This document shows positions 24,986-34,278 of a stretch of DNA of 49,667 nucleotides, piece after piece; position 1 is the first letter of the stretch, and each line of letters opens with the position of its first letter. The position numbers and the translations under genes are program-made. Under the pieces are notes generated by a model that was not told the origin of the DNA, searched no databases, and was given only the letters and a program-made list of their open reading frames with translations. The DNA comes from C00003060 sp964502635 (GTDB lineage Bacteria > Desulfobacterota > Desulfobacteria > Desulfobacterales > C00003060), in assembly GCA_964502635.1 (NCBI GenBank), contig CAZCXI010000009.1, forward strand, positions 1 through 49,667, in the 5' to 3' direction.

Positions 24986-26254
24986 ATGGAAAAAATCATT
25001 GTTGAAGGGGGCCACCGTTTACAAGGAACGGTGACCATAAGCGGAGCAAAGAATGCGGCCTTGCCTATACTGGTCTCGGCCCTTCTTGCTGAGGGATGGA
25101 GTGTCTATCAAAACGTCCCGGATCTGAGAGATATCAGGACCATAAAGAGCCTACTGACCGACCTCGGGGTCCAGGTAAACACTCAAGGCAGTACCGTCAA
25201 AGTCAATGCCGGTACTCTCCGGAGCCATGAAGCCCCTTATGACCTGGTTAAGACCATGCGTGCTTCCGTGCTGGTTCTGGGGCCCTTGCTCGCTCGTCTG
25301 GGTCGGGCTCGGGTCTCGCTGCCGGGAGGATGTGCCATCGGTGCGCGCCCCATCAATTTACACCTCAAGGGGCTGGAGCAAATGGGGGCTCACATTTCTC
25401 TTGAGCATGGCTACATCGATGCCGAGGTGCCATCCCTCAAAGGAGCGGATATCTATCTCGACACAGTGACCGTAACCGGCACGGAAAACCTCATGATGGC
25501 GGCGGCCATGGCCGACGGCGTGACTATCCTGAGAAATGCGGCCCGTGAGCCCGAGGTGGTGGCCCTGGCCACGGCCCTCAATCAGATGGGTGCTCAAATA
25601 ACAGGGGCCGGGACCCCGGTCGTCACCATTAACGGCGTTGACAGCCTGAAGCCCACGTCCGTTACCATCATACCGGACCGGATCGAAGCCGGCACCTTCA
25701 TGATCGCAGCGGGTGTGACCCATGGGAATATCAAGATTATCGGGGCTCAACCGGGTCACCTGGCCGCGGTGATCCATAAAGTGCGACAAGCAGGCATCAC
25801 CGTTGAGCAGGAACCTGATGGGCTGCGTGTCGTCTGCGAGCAAACCCTTTCCAGCGTTGACGTCAAGACCCTGCCCTATCCGGGGTTCCCGACCGATATG
25901 CAGGCCCAGTTTATGGTGCTCATGTGCTTGGCCCCGGGCCTGAGCGTTATTTCTGAAACCATCTTTGAAAACCGGTTTATTCACGTGAGCGAACTCCAGC
26001 GGATGGGCGTAGACATCAAGGTCTCGGGCCACACGGCCGTGGTCCAGGGCGGCCGACCCATGACCGGGGCCCCTGTCATGGCCACGGACCTGAGGGCCAG
26101 CGCCTCATTGATCCTGGCGGCCCTGGCAGCGGAAGGGACGACTGAGATTTCCCGAGTCTATCACATAGACCGGGGCTATGAAGCCATCGAAAAGAAGCTG
26201 GCTCAATTGGGCGCCAGGCTGTGGCGGACAGGGGGATCAGCGTCGCCCAAGTGA
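24986..26254 (+). CDS. murA: UDP-GlcNAc 1-carboxyvinyltransferase
   Basis: A 422-residue MurA, the first committed enzyme of peptidoglycan synthesis, which adds enolpyruvate from PEP to UDP-GlcNAc. The start MEKIIVEGGHRLQGTVTISG with Lys22 and Asn23, the catalytic Cys116 in LPGGCAIGARP and the C-terminal FPTDMQAQFM are all diagnostic, so fosfomycin sensitivity is expected from the Cys. Length is normal. The stop codon ends at the base before a palindromic MITE-like element begins. Confidence 0.97.
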   Translation: MEKIIVEGGHRLQGTVTISGAKNAALPILVSALLAEGWSVYQNVPDLRDIRTIKSLLTDLGVQVNTQGSTVKVNAGTLRSHEAPYDLVKTMRASVLVLGPLLARLGRARVSLPGGCAIGARPINLHLKGLEQMGAHISLEHGYIDAEVPSLKGADIYLDTVTVTGTENLMMAAAMADGVTILRNAAREPEVVALATALNQMGAQITGAGTPVVTINGVDSLKPTSVTIIPDRIEAGTFMIAAGVTHGNIKIIGAQPGHLAAVIHKVRQAGITVEQEPDGLRVVCEQTLSSVDVKTLPYPGFPTDMQAQFMVLMCLAPGLSVISETIFENRFIHVSELQRMGVDIKVSGHTAVVQGGRPMTGAPVMATDLRASASLILAALAAEGTTEISRVYHIDRGYEAIEKKLAQLGARLWRTGGSASPK

Positions 26255-26461
26255 TTGGTAACGTTCAAAAGTTGAGGCAGACCCCATCAGCATGCAGTTA
26301 AAGGGATAGGGAGGATCGCTGAACGTAGGCATACAGCCATTGCCACCTACACGAATGGCATAGCTGTTTAAAGGCATTGGATGCCGAAGAGAAGCGATTG
26401 TCCCTATCCCGGAGTTGGTCATACACAAACACACGATGCCACAACTTTTGAACGTTACCAA
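26255..26461. mobile_element. 207-base palindromic MITE-like element
   Basis: The 25-base ends at 26255-26279 (beginning TTGGTAACGTTCAAAAGTTG) and 26437-26461 are inverted repeats with one mismatch. Inner arms also pair: GGGATAGGGA near 26307 with TCCCTATCCC at 26401-26410, and a CCATTGCC/AATGGC pair near the centre. The whole unit can fold into one long imperfect hairpin. It encodes nothing. It begins directly after the murA stop codon and ends 50 bases before the comEC start, so it can end transcription from murA and may shape the comEC leader. Confidence 0.7.
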
Positions 26462-26511
26462 ATGAGTTGTTCAAAGTCTCTGTCAATGACCTTGACGTAA
26501 CATCGCGCCTG

Positions 26512-28980
26512 ATGCACGCCGGCGATCCTCCACAGGTCTATGCCAGGCCCCTGATCCCCGTCCTTCTGGCCTTCATGGGCGGCATCACGATGGGCCTTTA
26601 TTTGCCCGCACTCCGAGGCGTGTGTTGGGCAGTCTCGGGTGCCTTCCTCTCTGGCGTTTTCCTGGCCTGGAAGGGTCGAAAGGTTCGCCTGCTTCCCCTT
26701 GTTCTCTTCTTTCTTCTTGGCTACTGGAGCCTTCAGGGTTGGATCGCACCCCGTCTGCCAACCAACCATGTGTCCCGCTTTATTGACGACCATCCCTGGC
26801 ATATCATTGGTCGCTTGGATGGCCGTCCTCAGTGCATGCCGGACCGCACACGCTTCACCCTCAGGGCAGAATCCCTTACCAGAAAACGGGCGTGTTATCC
26901 GGTCACCGGCGCCATACGTGTCACCGTTCGCGGAACGGTCAACCAGCTTCATTCAGGCGACAGGATCGCCTGTCTGGCAAAGATCAAGGAGATCAGAAAC
27001 TTCAACAACCCAGGGGGCTTTGACTACCAGCGATACATGGCCTTTCGAGGCATCAGGGCCTCGGCATTCATCTCCAAGCAAGAGTTCTTGATCAGACTCC
27101 ATGCCGCTGGAACCGGCCGGCTTTATGAACGCCTTCAGCGCGCCAGGGAGGCCGTATCCCGCTTGATCGAAAAGGTTCCGCCGCAGGATGCCAGAGGCCT
27201 GCTGAAAGCGCTCATCATTGGAGATCGAAGTGAAGTTTCTCCAGAAACTCGGGCGGTTTTCAATCGGGTTGGGATTTCACACCTGCTGGCTATTTCAGGA
27301 CTCCACATCGGCATGGTGGCCGTCCTTGCCTTTTTTGCCTTCCGCTATCTGCTGGCGCGATCCCACAGGATCCTTTTGGGGACCTGGGTCACTCGCGGGG
27401 CCGCCTTGATGAGTGGCTTGCCGGTGCTCTTTTACGGTCTGCTGGCCGGCATGTCCCCTCCCACTCAGCGGGCGGTAATTATGGTGATGGCCTTTCTCGT
27501 CGCCCTGCTGTTGGAACGCGAACATGATATGATCAACACCTTGGCTTTTGCCGCCCTTGCCATTCTGATCATCAACCCTACAGCCCTTTTTGAAGTATCC
27601 TTTCAGCTCTCTTTTGTCGCCGTGTTTGCCATTTTGTACACGCTGAAAAAACTTCCCTTTGTGTTGAAACTGAGGAAAGGCCCGTTGACCACGCTGAAGA
27701 GATTGGCCCTCTTTTTACTCGTTTCCGCGGCAGCCATTTTGGGGACCTTGCCCATCACGCTGTATTACTTCAACCAGACATCCCTCATCGGGCTCTTGAC
27801 CAACTGTCTCATGGGACCCCTGGTGGGGTTCGTGGTCGTGCCCCTGGGACTTTTGGCCGTTCTTATTTTGCCGGTCGCCCCCAGCGGGTCTCTTTGGATC
27901 ATGAAAATGGCGGTTGCCGTGATGCAAGGCGGCTTGAGCCTGGCCGCCATGTTTTCAAAATGCCCTTTTGCTGCGGTGAAGACCGTTACCCCCAGTTTTC
28001 TTGAGATCGGGCTTTACTATGTCCTTGCATGGACGCTTTTTAGGTTGAGGCAAAGCCGCCTGGCAAAGGCCCTGCTCTTGGGCATCGCACTCGTTGCCTT
28101 GGCAGATGGCGCCTATTGGGCCGAACAACGATTCGGCAATCATGATTTAAGGACGACCTTCATCGATGTTGCACAGGGAAACGCAGCCCTCCTGGAACTC
28201 CCCGGGGGGTCGTGCATGCTGGTGGACGGCGGGGGATTTTATGACAATCGCTTTGACGTGGGGTCAAGGATCGTGGCACCCTTGCTGTGGCACAAAAAGA
28301 TTGCTACCGTGGAGACCCTGGTGCTTTCTCATCCCAACTCGGACCACCTGAATGGGCTTCTGTTTATTGCCAGGCACTTCCATGTGCAGACAGTCTGGAT
28401 GAACCGAGAGGATGTAGCCAATGAGCAGTACCAAGAGTTGCTCCACATTATTTCAGAAAAAGACATCCGCATCGTGGGATTAGAAGAGCTGTCGAGGCCA
28501 CGAACCATCAACGGAGTGCGATTCCAAGTCCTTTATCCTCCTGAAGACTTTTTGGAACGCAAAGCCCAAGACCCTTGGCGCACGCCAAATAACAACTCCC
28601 TCGTCTTGAAGGTCACCTTTGACCAAGTTTCATTCCTCCTGCCAGGAGACATTGAAGCCGAGGCAGAAAAGGAGCTCACTGCCTTGGCAGGCAGGGCCCT
28701 CAAGAGTGACATCCTTCTGGCTCCTCACCACGGGAGCAAGAGCTCCAGCACACCAGGCTTTCTCAATTTCGTGCATCCTGACATAGCTGTTATTTCAGCC
28801 GGTTGGAAGAATATGTTCGGATTTCCTCATCAGGAGGTTCTTAAGCGTTATCAGCTTCAGGGTTGTCAGATATTTCGTACGGATCACGGGGGTGCCATTA
28901 CCATCACCACAGACGGCAGCCACCTGCGTGTCAAACCTTTCTTATCCGGCCGTGCACAACCATACCCTTCCGAAGCATGA
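26512..28980 (+). CDS. comEC: ComEC/Rec2-type DNA uptake protein
   Basis: A membrane protein of about 822 residues. The N-terminus has several membrane segments (VLLAFMGGITMGLYLP and on), then a DUF4131-like soluble part (NFNNPGGFDYQRYMAF). The competence domain follows with LAISGLHIGMVAVLAFF and the polytopic region. The C-terminal metallo-beta-lactamase-like domain carries SHPNSDHLNGL, LLPGDIEAEAE and LLAPHHGSKSS. In naturally competent bacteria ComEC conducts single-stranded DNA across the inner membrane, and the C-terminal domain may degrade the other strand. I take the ATG at 26512; a TTG at 26467 would add 15 residues. The start could have been displaced by the element upstream. Confidence 0.9.
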   Translation: MHAGDPPQVYARPLIPVLLAFMGGITMGLYLPALRGVCWAVSGAFLSGVFLAWKGRKVRLLPLVLFFLLGYWSLQGWIAPRLPTNHVSRFIDDHPWHIIGRLDGRPQCMPDRTRFTLRAESLTRKRACYPVTGAIRVTVRGTVNQLHSGDRIACLAKIKEIRNFNNPGGFDYQRYMAFRGIRASAFISKQEFLIRLHAAGTGRLYERLQRAREAVSRLIEKVPPQDARGLLKALIIGDRSEVSPETRAVFNRVGISHLLAISGLHIGMVAVLAFFAFRYLLARSHRILLGTWVTRGAALMSGLPVLFYGLLAGMSPPTQRAVIMVMAFLVALLLEREHDMINTLAFAALAILIINPTALFEVSFQLSFVAVFAILYTLKKLPFVLKLRKGPLTTLKRLALFLLVSAAAILGTLPITLYYFNQTSLIGLLTNCLMGPLVGFVVVPLGLLAVLILPVAPSGSLWIMKMAVAVMQGGLSLAAMFSKCPFAAVKTVTPSFLEIGLYYVLAWTLFRLRQSRLAKALLLGIALVALADGAYWAEQRFGNHDLRTTFIDVAQGNAALLELPGGSCMLVDGGGFYDNRFDVGSRIVAPLLWHKKIATVETLVLSHPNSDHLNGLLFIARHFHVQTVWMNREDVANEQYQELLHIISEKDIRIVGLEELSRPRTINGVRFQVLYPPEDFLERKAQDPWRTPNNNSLVLKVTFDQVSFLLPGDIEAEAEKELTALAGRALKSDILLAPHHGSKSSSTPGFLNFVHPDIAVISAGWKNMFGFPHQEVLKRYQLQGCQIFRTDHGGAITITTDGSHLRVKPFLSGRAQPYPSEA

Positions 28981-29153
28981 GATCACCCCAACGTTGCAAA
29001 TGGCTTGCGCAAAGCCTTGCTATCTGGATATCATTCGGCAACAATGTGAGTGGTTGGATTCTGCACTGTAAGATGTTCAAAAAGAGTAACATTTTAGCCC
29101 TTTGAAAATGCTATCCGCATGCGGACGACTGGAGAGCGAGGTAAACATCCTTC

Positions 29154-32100
29154 GTGAGCAGCCATAAAAAAATAACCCTCTGGATCATGGCAAGCCTGGG
29201 AACCTTTTTCATCTTCCTGGTAGTCCTCATGGCTCTCCTGCCCACGTTAGTCAACCTTGAACCGATCAGAGAAAAAATCCTGGCCAATATTTCCAGGACC
29301 GTTGGCGGCCCAGTGGAATGCGAGCGGCTTGATCTCTCATTTTTGCCCCGTCCTCGGGTGGTCATTGACCGGGTTGGTCTATCCATCCCCGAACAAGTGA
29401 CCGCCAATCTGGGGTCCGTCACCATCTATCCCAAGATCCTACCCCTCCTCAAGGGAAAACTGCGCCTCGCCGAAGTAAAACTGGCAGCGCCCGTTTTCAC
29501 CGTGAAGGGCAGGAAAAAAGGGCAGGAAAAAGCCAGGGAGCAACCGAAACGGTTTTCTCTTGCGTCTATTCAGGAAACAATCGCTCCTGCATTGGCTGTT
29601 CTGGCATCGAAGGCCCCGGGCCTGGTCGTACAGGTGGAAAACGGCCGGCTGAATCTTGGCGAAGCAAACCAGGCTGTTTTTCGGTTCCAGGATATTCGCA
29701 CCACCATGGATCCCCCCGCCAACCCACTCAAGATGGATATCACGGGCTTCAGTGTCGAGAAGGCCGACCCGAGGGATTCGCACGCCAGGGCGGCAGAATC
29801 TCCGACCCCTTTGGGCCTTCATCCGCCAAAGGGAAAATGGGTCATCAAGGGCCAGAGCCTGAAGGCCGCTCTTCATGTGGATGGGGATAAGATGACGGTG
29901 TCTCTTGCCGAACTCAATCTCGATCAGCCCCAGATCAATGCCACCGGAACATTTTTTTTGGATCAAACGCCTCCGCGAGTCACCTTGGAACTTGAAGGCA
30001 GCGAGGTAGACGTCCCCTCGGTTCGGGACACAGCCCTCACCCTGGCAGGAGATATCCCCGTCACCGGAAAGATCTTTCACGTCGTCAAGGGAGGCCAGGT
30101 CCGCCGGATCCGTCTCACGAGTCATGGACGTTCGCTGCACGAGTTGGGCAAGTTGGAAAACATGGTTATTGAAGGCGACATGCTCAAGGGGAAGATCTGC
30201 GTACCGAAAGTGCGCTTGGATCTGGACGACGTCAATGGGGCTGTCGTCATTTCTGACGGCATCCTTCACGGGAAAAATCTTGAAGCACGGACCGGCAATA
30301 CCCGGGGAAGCGAAGGGACCTTGAAACTGGGCCTTCACGGGAAAAAGGCGCCCTTTCACCTGGATCTGCTGGTCCAGGCGGACCTGGCTCAACTGCCTGC
30401 CTTTCTGAAACAGGTGGTTGGAAACCAGTCTTTTGCCAAAGAGATGGCCCTTGTCGAAGACCTTAAGGGCCATGGGACCGGGAGGTTGGTTCTGGGCGAA
30501 ACCACCGGGTCCATCAAAACGCGTGTGGATGTTTCGACATTCAATCTGTCCGGCCATTACCGGCGAATCCCCTATCCTCTGGAAATCATCGGCAAGGGTT
30601 TCTCCTATGATGAGAGGACCGTCCAGGCAAAGCAGTTGAAGGGCAAGGTGGGACAGTCCAGCTTTTCCGGCCTTTCCGTCGGGTTTGATTGGAGACAAGA
30701 GCCCCGCCTGGAGCTTCAATCCGGGCGGTCCGAGATCGTTTTGGGGCAGCTCTATCCATGGCTTGCCTCGTTGGACAGTATGAGCGTCCATCTGAAGACC
30801 TTGAAACGGGCGGAAGGTGTGGTCGCATTCTCTGGACTGCGTTTCAAAGGACCCTTGTTCAAGCCTGCAGACTGGCACTGGCAAGTCCGGGGGGAGATCG
30901 GGCGTCTCGCCGTGGAAACGAGCCTGTTGCCGGGGCCCGCACAGGTGACTGGAGGAGACTTTGATGCCACTGAGCAGGCGTTTTCTTTTAGAAACGCCCA
31001 GGTCTCCATGCTGGATGCCTCGTCCAACATGTCAGGCGTTCTGGACGACTACCTGAAAGGCCTGAACAGAGTGGATATGACGCTTCAAGGAGATATGGGA
31101 CCGGAGGCCACCCAATGGGTTTCACACACTATCCGCCTGCCACGCCAGTACTACATCCGCCCCCCCCTGTCTGTGTCGCAGGGTCACCTGGTGTGGCACA
31201 GGGGCGCCAAAACCTCTTTTGCTGGCGACCTGGTTGTCCAGCATGGCCCCGAAGTTTCTCTAGATATTCTTCGAAGTCCCGAAGCACTGATGATCAGGGA
31301 CCTCACGGTCCGAGACGCGGATTCTAGCGCTTCCTTGAAACTGGGCCTTGAAGCGAGGGAGTTCAGTCTGGAATATGCCGGCCACTTGACCAAGACAACC
31401 ATGGATAACCTTCTGGCTGGAAATCAATGCTGTCATGGATGGATACAAGGAGAGCTCATCGCACGCATTCTCCTGGATCAACCCGCGAAATCCACGGTTC
31501 AGGGAAAACTCAAGGGCGAAGATTTTATACTCCCCTTGAATCTGAAACCGCCGGTCAGCATGGACAGCTTTTCTGTGAATGCCGCAACGGACCATGCCCA
31601 GGTGGAATCGGCTATTTTCACGTGGGCAGACCAGCGCATGGTCCTTGGAGGAAGTGCCAAGGTCTCCCCGGACGGCGTGGTGCTGGATATGGATCTTTCA
31701 GCCGACGCTCTTGAATGGGATAAGGTGGAAGGACTCATGGGGCACGGGCATGGAAACAAAGATATGCCCCAGGACCAAGCGTCATGGAACCTGCCCGTGC
31801 GAGGGGCCCTCAGATTGCAAACCAAACAGTTTACATATCATCAGTTTACGTGGAGCCCGTTTCACGCTGACCTCTCTTTTGCCGCCCATGGCGTCCATGT
31901 TGCAGTCACCGAGGCGAACTTGTGCGGCATTGCTACGCCGGGAACCCTGAATATATCCCCCGGGGAGCTGCTCCTGGATTTCAAACCGGTATCCAAGAAC
32001 CAGGACTTGGCCCCAACGCTCACCTGCCTGGGGGAAAAGAAGGGTGTGGTGACGGGCAAATTCGACTTGGACGGCCAAGTCATGGCACAGGGAAGGGGTC

Positions 32101-32627
32101 AAGGGATTCTCAAATCCGTCCATGGAAACTTGGAGTTCCTTGCCAATAATGGACGCATTTACCGCTATGGGGTGCTGGCCAAGGTTTTCGCTTTTCTCAA
32201 TCTCACCGAGGTGTTCACGGGACAGTTCCCTGACCTGACCAAGGAAGGATTTGCCTACCATTCCATGACGGCCAAAGGAACGCTTCAAAAGGGCAAACTC
32301 GTGCTGAAGGATGCTATGATAGATGGCCCTTCCATGAGCATCGGCTGGGAGGGTGATATTGATCTCGCCGACAAGAAGCTGGACATCAGGGTGCTGGTGG
32401 CCCCCCTGAAAACTGTGGATCTCATTGTTGGCAAGATTCCGCTGGTCAAGGATGTGCTCAACGGGACCCTGGTTTCCATTCCCGTGAAGGTAACGGGCGA
32501 TTGGTCGGATCCAAAGATTACCCCCCTCTCCCCTTCAGCGGTTGGATCCGGATTACTAGGAATGATGAAGAGAACCCTCCAGCTTCCTCTCAAGATCATA
32601 CAACCTGCGGCCCCGGATAAGAATTGA
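29154..32627 (+). CDS. AsmA-like large envelope protein
   Basis: A 1157-residue protein with one N-terminal membrane segment (LGTFFIFLVVLMALLPTLV, residues 15-33) and a long periplasmic part. The NLEPIREKILANISRTVGG segment and the ERLDLSFLPRPRV motif match the AsmA start. The C-terminal region (GRIYRYGVLAKVFAFLNLTE, IDLADKKLDIRVLVAPL, LNGTLVSIPVKVTGDW) is the AsmA C-terminal domain. The family forms beta-rich bridges that are thought to carry phospholipid to the outer membrane (as TamB/YhdP relatives). Starts at a GTG with GGAGAGCGAGG upstream. The first 175 bases upstream hold the hairpin GGCTT/AAGCC near 29003-29018. Confidence 0.85.
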   Translation: MSSHKKITLWIMASLGTFFIFLVVLMALLPTLVNLEPIREKILANISRTVGGPVECERLDLSFLPRPRVVIDRVGLSIPEQVTANLGSVTIYPKILPLLKGKLRLAEVKLAAPVFTVKGRKKGQEKAREQPKRFSLASIQETIAPALAVLASKAPGLVVQVENGRLNLGEANQAVFRFQDIRTTMDPPANPLKMDITGFSVEKADPRDSHARAAESPTPLGLHPPKGKWVIKGQSLKAALHVDGDKMTVSLAELNLDQPQINATGTFFLDQTPPRVTLELEGSEVDVPSVRDTALTLAGDIPVTGKIFHVVKGGQVRRIRLTSHGRSLHELGKLENMVIEGDMLKGKICVPKVRLDLDDVNGAVVISDGILHGKNLEARTGNTRGSEGTLKLGLHGKKAPFHLDLLVQADLAQLPAFLKQVVGNQSFAKEMALVEDLKGHGTGRLVLGETTGSIKTRVDVSTFNLSGHYRRIPYPLEIIGKGFSYDERTVQAKQLKGKVGQSSFSGLSVGFDWRQEPRLELQSGRSEIVLGQLYPWLASLDSMSVHLKTLKRAEGVVAFSGLRFKGPLFKPADWHWQVRGEIGRLAVETSLLPGPAQVTGGDFDATEQAFSFRNAQVSMLDASSNMSGVLDDYLKGLNRVDMTLQGDMGPEATQWVSHTIRLPRQYYIRPPLSVSQGHLVWHRGAKTSFAGDLVVQHGPEVSLDILRSPEALMIRDLTVRDADSSASLKLGLEAREFSLEYAGHLTKTTMDNLLAGNQCCHGWIQGELIARILLDQPAKSTVQGKLKGEDFILPLNLKPPVSMDSFSVNAATDHAQVESAIFTWADQRMVLGGSAKVSPDGVVLDMDLSADALEWDKVEGLMGHGHGNKDMPQDQASWNLPVRGALRLQTKQFTYHQFTWSPFHADLSFAAHGVHVAVTEANLCGIATPGTLNISPGELLLDFKPVSKNQDLAPTLTCLGEKKGVVTGKFDLDGQVMAQGRGQGILKSVHGNLEFLANNGRIYRYGVLAKVFAFLNLTEVFTGQFPDLTKEGFAYHSMTAKGTLQKGKLVLKDAMIDGPSMSIGWEGDIDLADKKLDIRVLVAPLKTVDLIVGKIPLVKDVLNGTLVSIPVKVTGDWSDPKITPLSPSAVGSGLLGMMKRTLQLPLKIIQPAAPDKN

Positions 32628-32994
32628 TGCTGGTGTCGTGCAAGGCGGTTTATCCCTCCAGGTTCCCAAAACTGGCATCACTTTTCTCAATATATAACCT
32701 TATTTACCCAACATGCCGAATGCAGTTTTCCGCCTCGCCTAATATAACTGCTCGGAAACAAAAGATAAAATACTTCATCTCATGCCTTGGCACGATGCTT
32801 TCATACAACCTACGCAGTGGGTTGCCAGTGGATGGAGGTGTGGCGTTTACATATGGGTGTGGCGTTGAATGCGACTTTCTTTGTAGATGTGACTGTATTC
32901 GTATTTTTTGTATCTTCTTTCTGCTGTTTGATTTCGGGAGGATGCCTGTTTTTGCTTCGCAGCATTGACAGAATGTTATGACCTCAAGGACAGT
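32628..32994. other. Gap after AsmA-like gene
   Basis: I see no supported gene. A hydrophobic reading frame at 32787-32981 (VALNATFFVDVTVFVFFV) could be a tiny membrane protein but lacks a ribosome binding site. No obvious terminator for the AsmA-like gene lies here; the first strong hairpins come after 33000. Confidence 0.3.
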
Positions 32995-32997
32995 AGG

Positions 32998-33180
32998 GCT
33001 TCAACTTGGCTCTGCCTTTATCCTAAGCCCTTGAAGCCAGCGCCTGTCGCCACCGACCAAGATTTGGTTTGCTTGGTTTCAGGGGCTTCACCCAAGGCAC
33101 GAAGCGAGGTTTTCTCCTTCGTGTGAAACCTCCTTTTTAGGGCCCCGGTGTTATGGAACACACCCGGGGCCTTCTTTGTC
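32998..33180 (+). ncRNA. Candidate structured RNA with terminator
   Basis: Three stable hairpins follow one another. First: GGCTTCAA (near 32999) with TTGAAGCC (near 33030), plus an inner GGCT/AGCC. Second: GGTTTCA with TGAAACC (near 33078-33132), holding CACGAAG/CTTCGTG, followed by CCTTTTT. Third: GGCCCCGG with CCCGGGGCC (near 33140-33171), followed by TTCTTTG. The T runs suggest that transcription goes left to right. No protein is encoded. It may be an independent small RNA, or tandem terminators for the gene upstream. I cannot assign an RNA family. Confidence 0.35.
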
Positions 33181-33316
33181 CGGGAAGACTCACGCCCGTC
33201 TCTTTTCCCGTACCCGGGCTTTCCCCCGTGCTCGACTTCAGGGCCGTCTTCCCTTTGCATAATTATTGCATATTATCATTTTATGATTATGTTGGACAAG
33301 AGAAGTGAGGCTCCCA

Positions 33317-33352
33317 GACCAAAGGTCGGGGCTTGCAGGAAGCAGGCCGGTC
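33317..33352 (-). repeat. Dispersed GGGGCTTGC...GGCCGGTCA repeat copy
   Basis: This stretch matches, in reverse orientation, 18807-18843 inside the MITE-like element, and shares its GGGGCTTGC-GG-AGCAGGCCGGTCA core with 49628-49653. The left end forms GACC-AAA-GGTC. It ends just before the ribosome binding site of the selenoprotein gene. Confidence 0.6.
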
Positions 33353-33375
33353 AGCCTTAACAATGAGGAGGAACG

Positions 33376-33711
33376 ATGTTTGAAGTTTCAGAAAAAGCAA
33401 GAAAGATGGTCAAAGAATTCCTGAAAGGCAGGCCCATGTCGCCCGTCAGAATTCTGGCTTCCATCGGTGGATGAGGAACACCTTCGCTGGCGATGGCTCT
33501 GGATGAGTCTCAGGAAGGTGATGAAGTTTTTGATGAGGACGGTTTGTCCTTTGTGGTAGACAGGCAATTGTTTGAAATGGCCAAGCCTATCCGTGTCGAT
33601 TTTACCATCACGTACAAGGGCGGTGAATTCGCCATTTCTTCTACCATTTTTGAGAACACGTGTTTCCTGGCCGAGGATATTCATTCCTGTCAGAGTTCTT
33701 GCAGTCTTTGA
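33376..33711 (+). CDS. HesB/IscA-like selenoprotein (in-frame UGA)
   Basis: The ATG at 33376 follows AGGAGG by four bases. Translation gives MFEVSEKARKMVKEFL and then RILASIGG, an in-frame TGA at 33472-33474, then GTPSLAMALDESQ and the rest of the domain, ending at TGA 33709. Read through, this is a 111-residue A-type iron-sulfur carrier fold. The UGA replaces the first of the three metal-ligand Cys of IscA/HesB (the Cys of the GGC-x-G-P motif), and the tail FENTCFLAEDIHSCQSSCSL supplies further Cys. HesB-like selenoproteins with this exact swap are known in Deltaproteobacteria. A hairpin with a TGGAT loop begins right behind the UGA. A conventional gene finder would see only the part from the ATG at 33493. 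Confidence 0.85.
33475..33520 (+). promoter_or_regulatory. Candidate bacterial SECIS hairpin (HesB-like gene)
   Basis: CACCTTC (33479-33485) pairs with GAAGGTG (33514-33520). An inner stem GGCTC (33495-33499) pairs with GAGTC (33505-33509) around the loop TGGAT (33500-33504). The loop starts 25 bases after the UGA and has G in its second position, within what bacterial SECIS elements allow. Confidence 0.6.
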
Positions 33712-33812
33712 CGATCACGGGGCAGATGCCGATGGATCCAAGAATGGCGTTGCCCCTGTTTATCTGCCGCCGTCCGCTAACCCGTCTTGGCATTGTGTCC
33801 CGTCCCAGTATC

Positions 33813-33867
33813 GATGGTTTCGTAAAAAGTCGATTTTGCTCACTGCGTGAACAAAAGACTTTTTCGA
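33813..33867 (+). repeat. Short copy of a palindromic dispersed repeat
   Basis: GATGGTTTCGTAAAAAGTCG at the left end and the following bases match 36344-36384 in 39 of 41 positions. Here the arm is closed at once by GACTTTTTCGA (33857-33867), forming a small hairpin. It lies between the HesB-like gene and the small lipoprotein gene. Confidence 0.65.
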
Positions 33868-33912
33868 GTTCATCTTTATTGACGAGGCCCCCCATTCTTG
33901 ATATCAAGCCAG

Positions 33913-34245
33913 ATGATGAAGCGTGTTGTGTCGATCATGCTTGTGTTTGCTTTGGTTGGGTGTGGTGGAGTGGTACTAAAACGCCAACTCGATCGCGTTG
34001 AATTGGGAATGTCCCAAGACGACGTCTTACAGATCCTTGGCGAACCGTACAGAGAGACGGGTCAGGACGTGGCTGATCGTGGGAGCCCTATGGTATGGGA
34101 ATACAAGAAAGTTGGCATATCCATATCAACGGACGACGATGCCCCCACCCCGGAGGACAAGAAAGCGGAAAGGTATGACATCCATTTTATCAATGGCAAG
34201 GTCACCAAAATCACCAGGGCTGTTGATGGAAAAATGGTGGAGTGA
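33913..34245 (+). CDS. SmpA/BamE-like small lipoprotein
   Basis: Taken from the ATG at 33913 (a second ATG follows at once). The signal sequence KRVVSIMLVFALVGC has the lipobox LVGC, so the product is a lipoprotein of roughly 90 mature residues. VELGMSQDDVLQILGEPYRE is the hallmark of the SmpA/OmlA fold, seen in BamE of the outer-membrane assembly machine. The MVWEYKKVGISIST strand and HFINGKVTKITRA complete the fold. The residues DDDAPTPEDKKAE form an acidic insertion between them. Its stop lies 33 bases from the end of the converging recD. Confidence 0.75.
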   Translation: MMKRVVSIMLVFALVGCGGVVLKRQLDRVELGMSQDDVLQILGEPYRETGQDVADRGSPMVWEYKKVGISISTDDDAPTPEDKKAERYDIHFINGKVTKITRAVDGKMVE

Positions 34246-34278
34246 TCTTGAGGACCGCATCCGCCGATGGTCAAAGCA

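Noticed and set aside
26251..26465. Target-site duplication around the murA-comEC element
   Set aside because: The flanking bases GTGA and ATGA do not form a convincing direct repeat at the exact ends.
32787..32981. Small hydrophobic reading frame
   Set aside because: Looks membrane-spanning but lacks a ribosome binding site, and low-complexity T-rich DNA gives such frames by chance.
32998..33180. 6S RNA or another named RNA family
   Set aside because: I could not match the central bubble or any family-defining sequence; only a generic structured RNA can be claimed.
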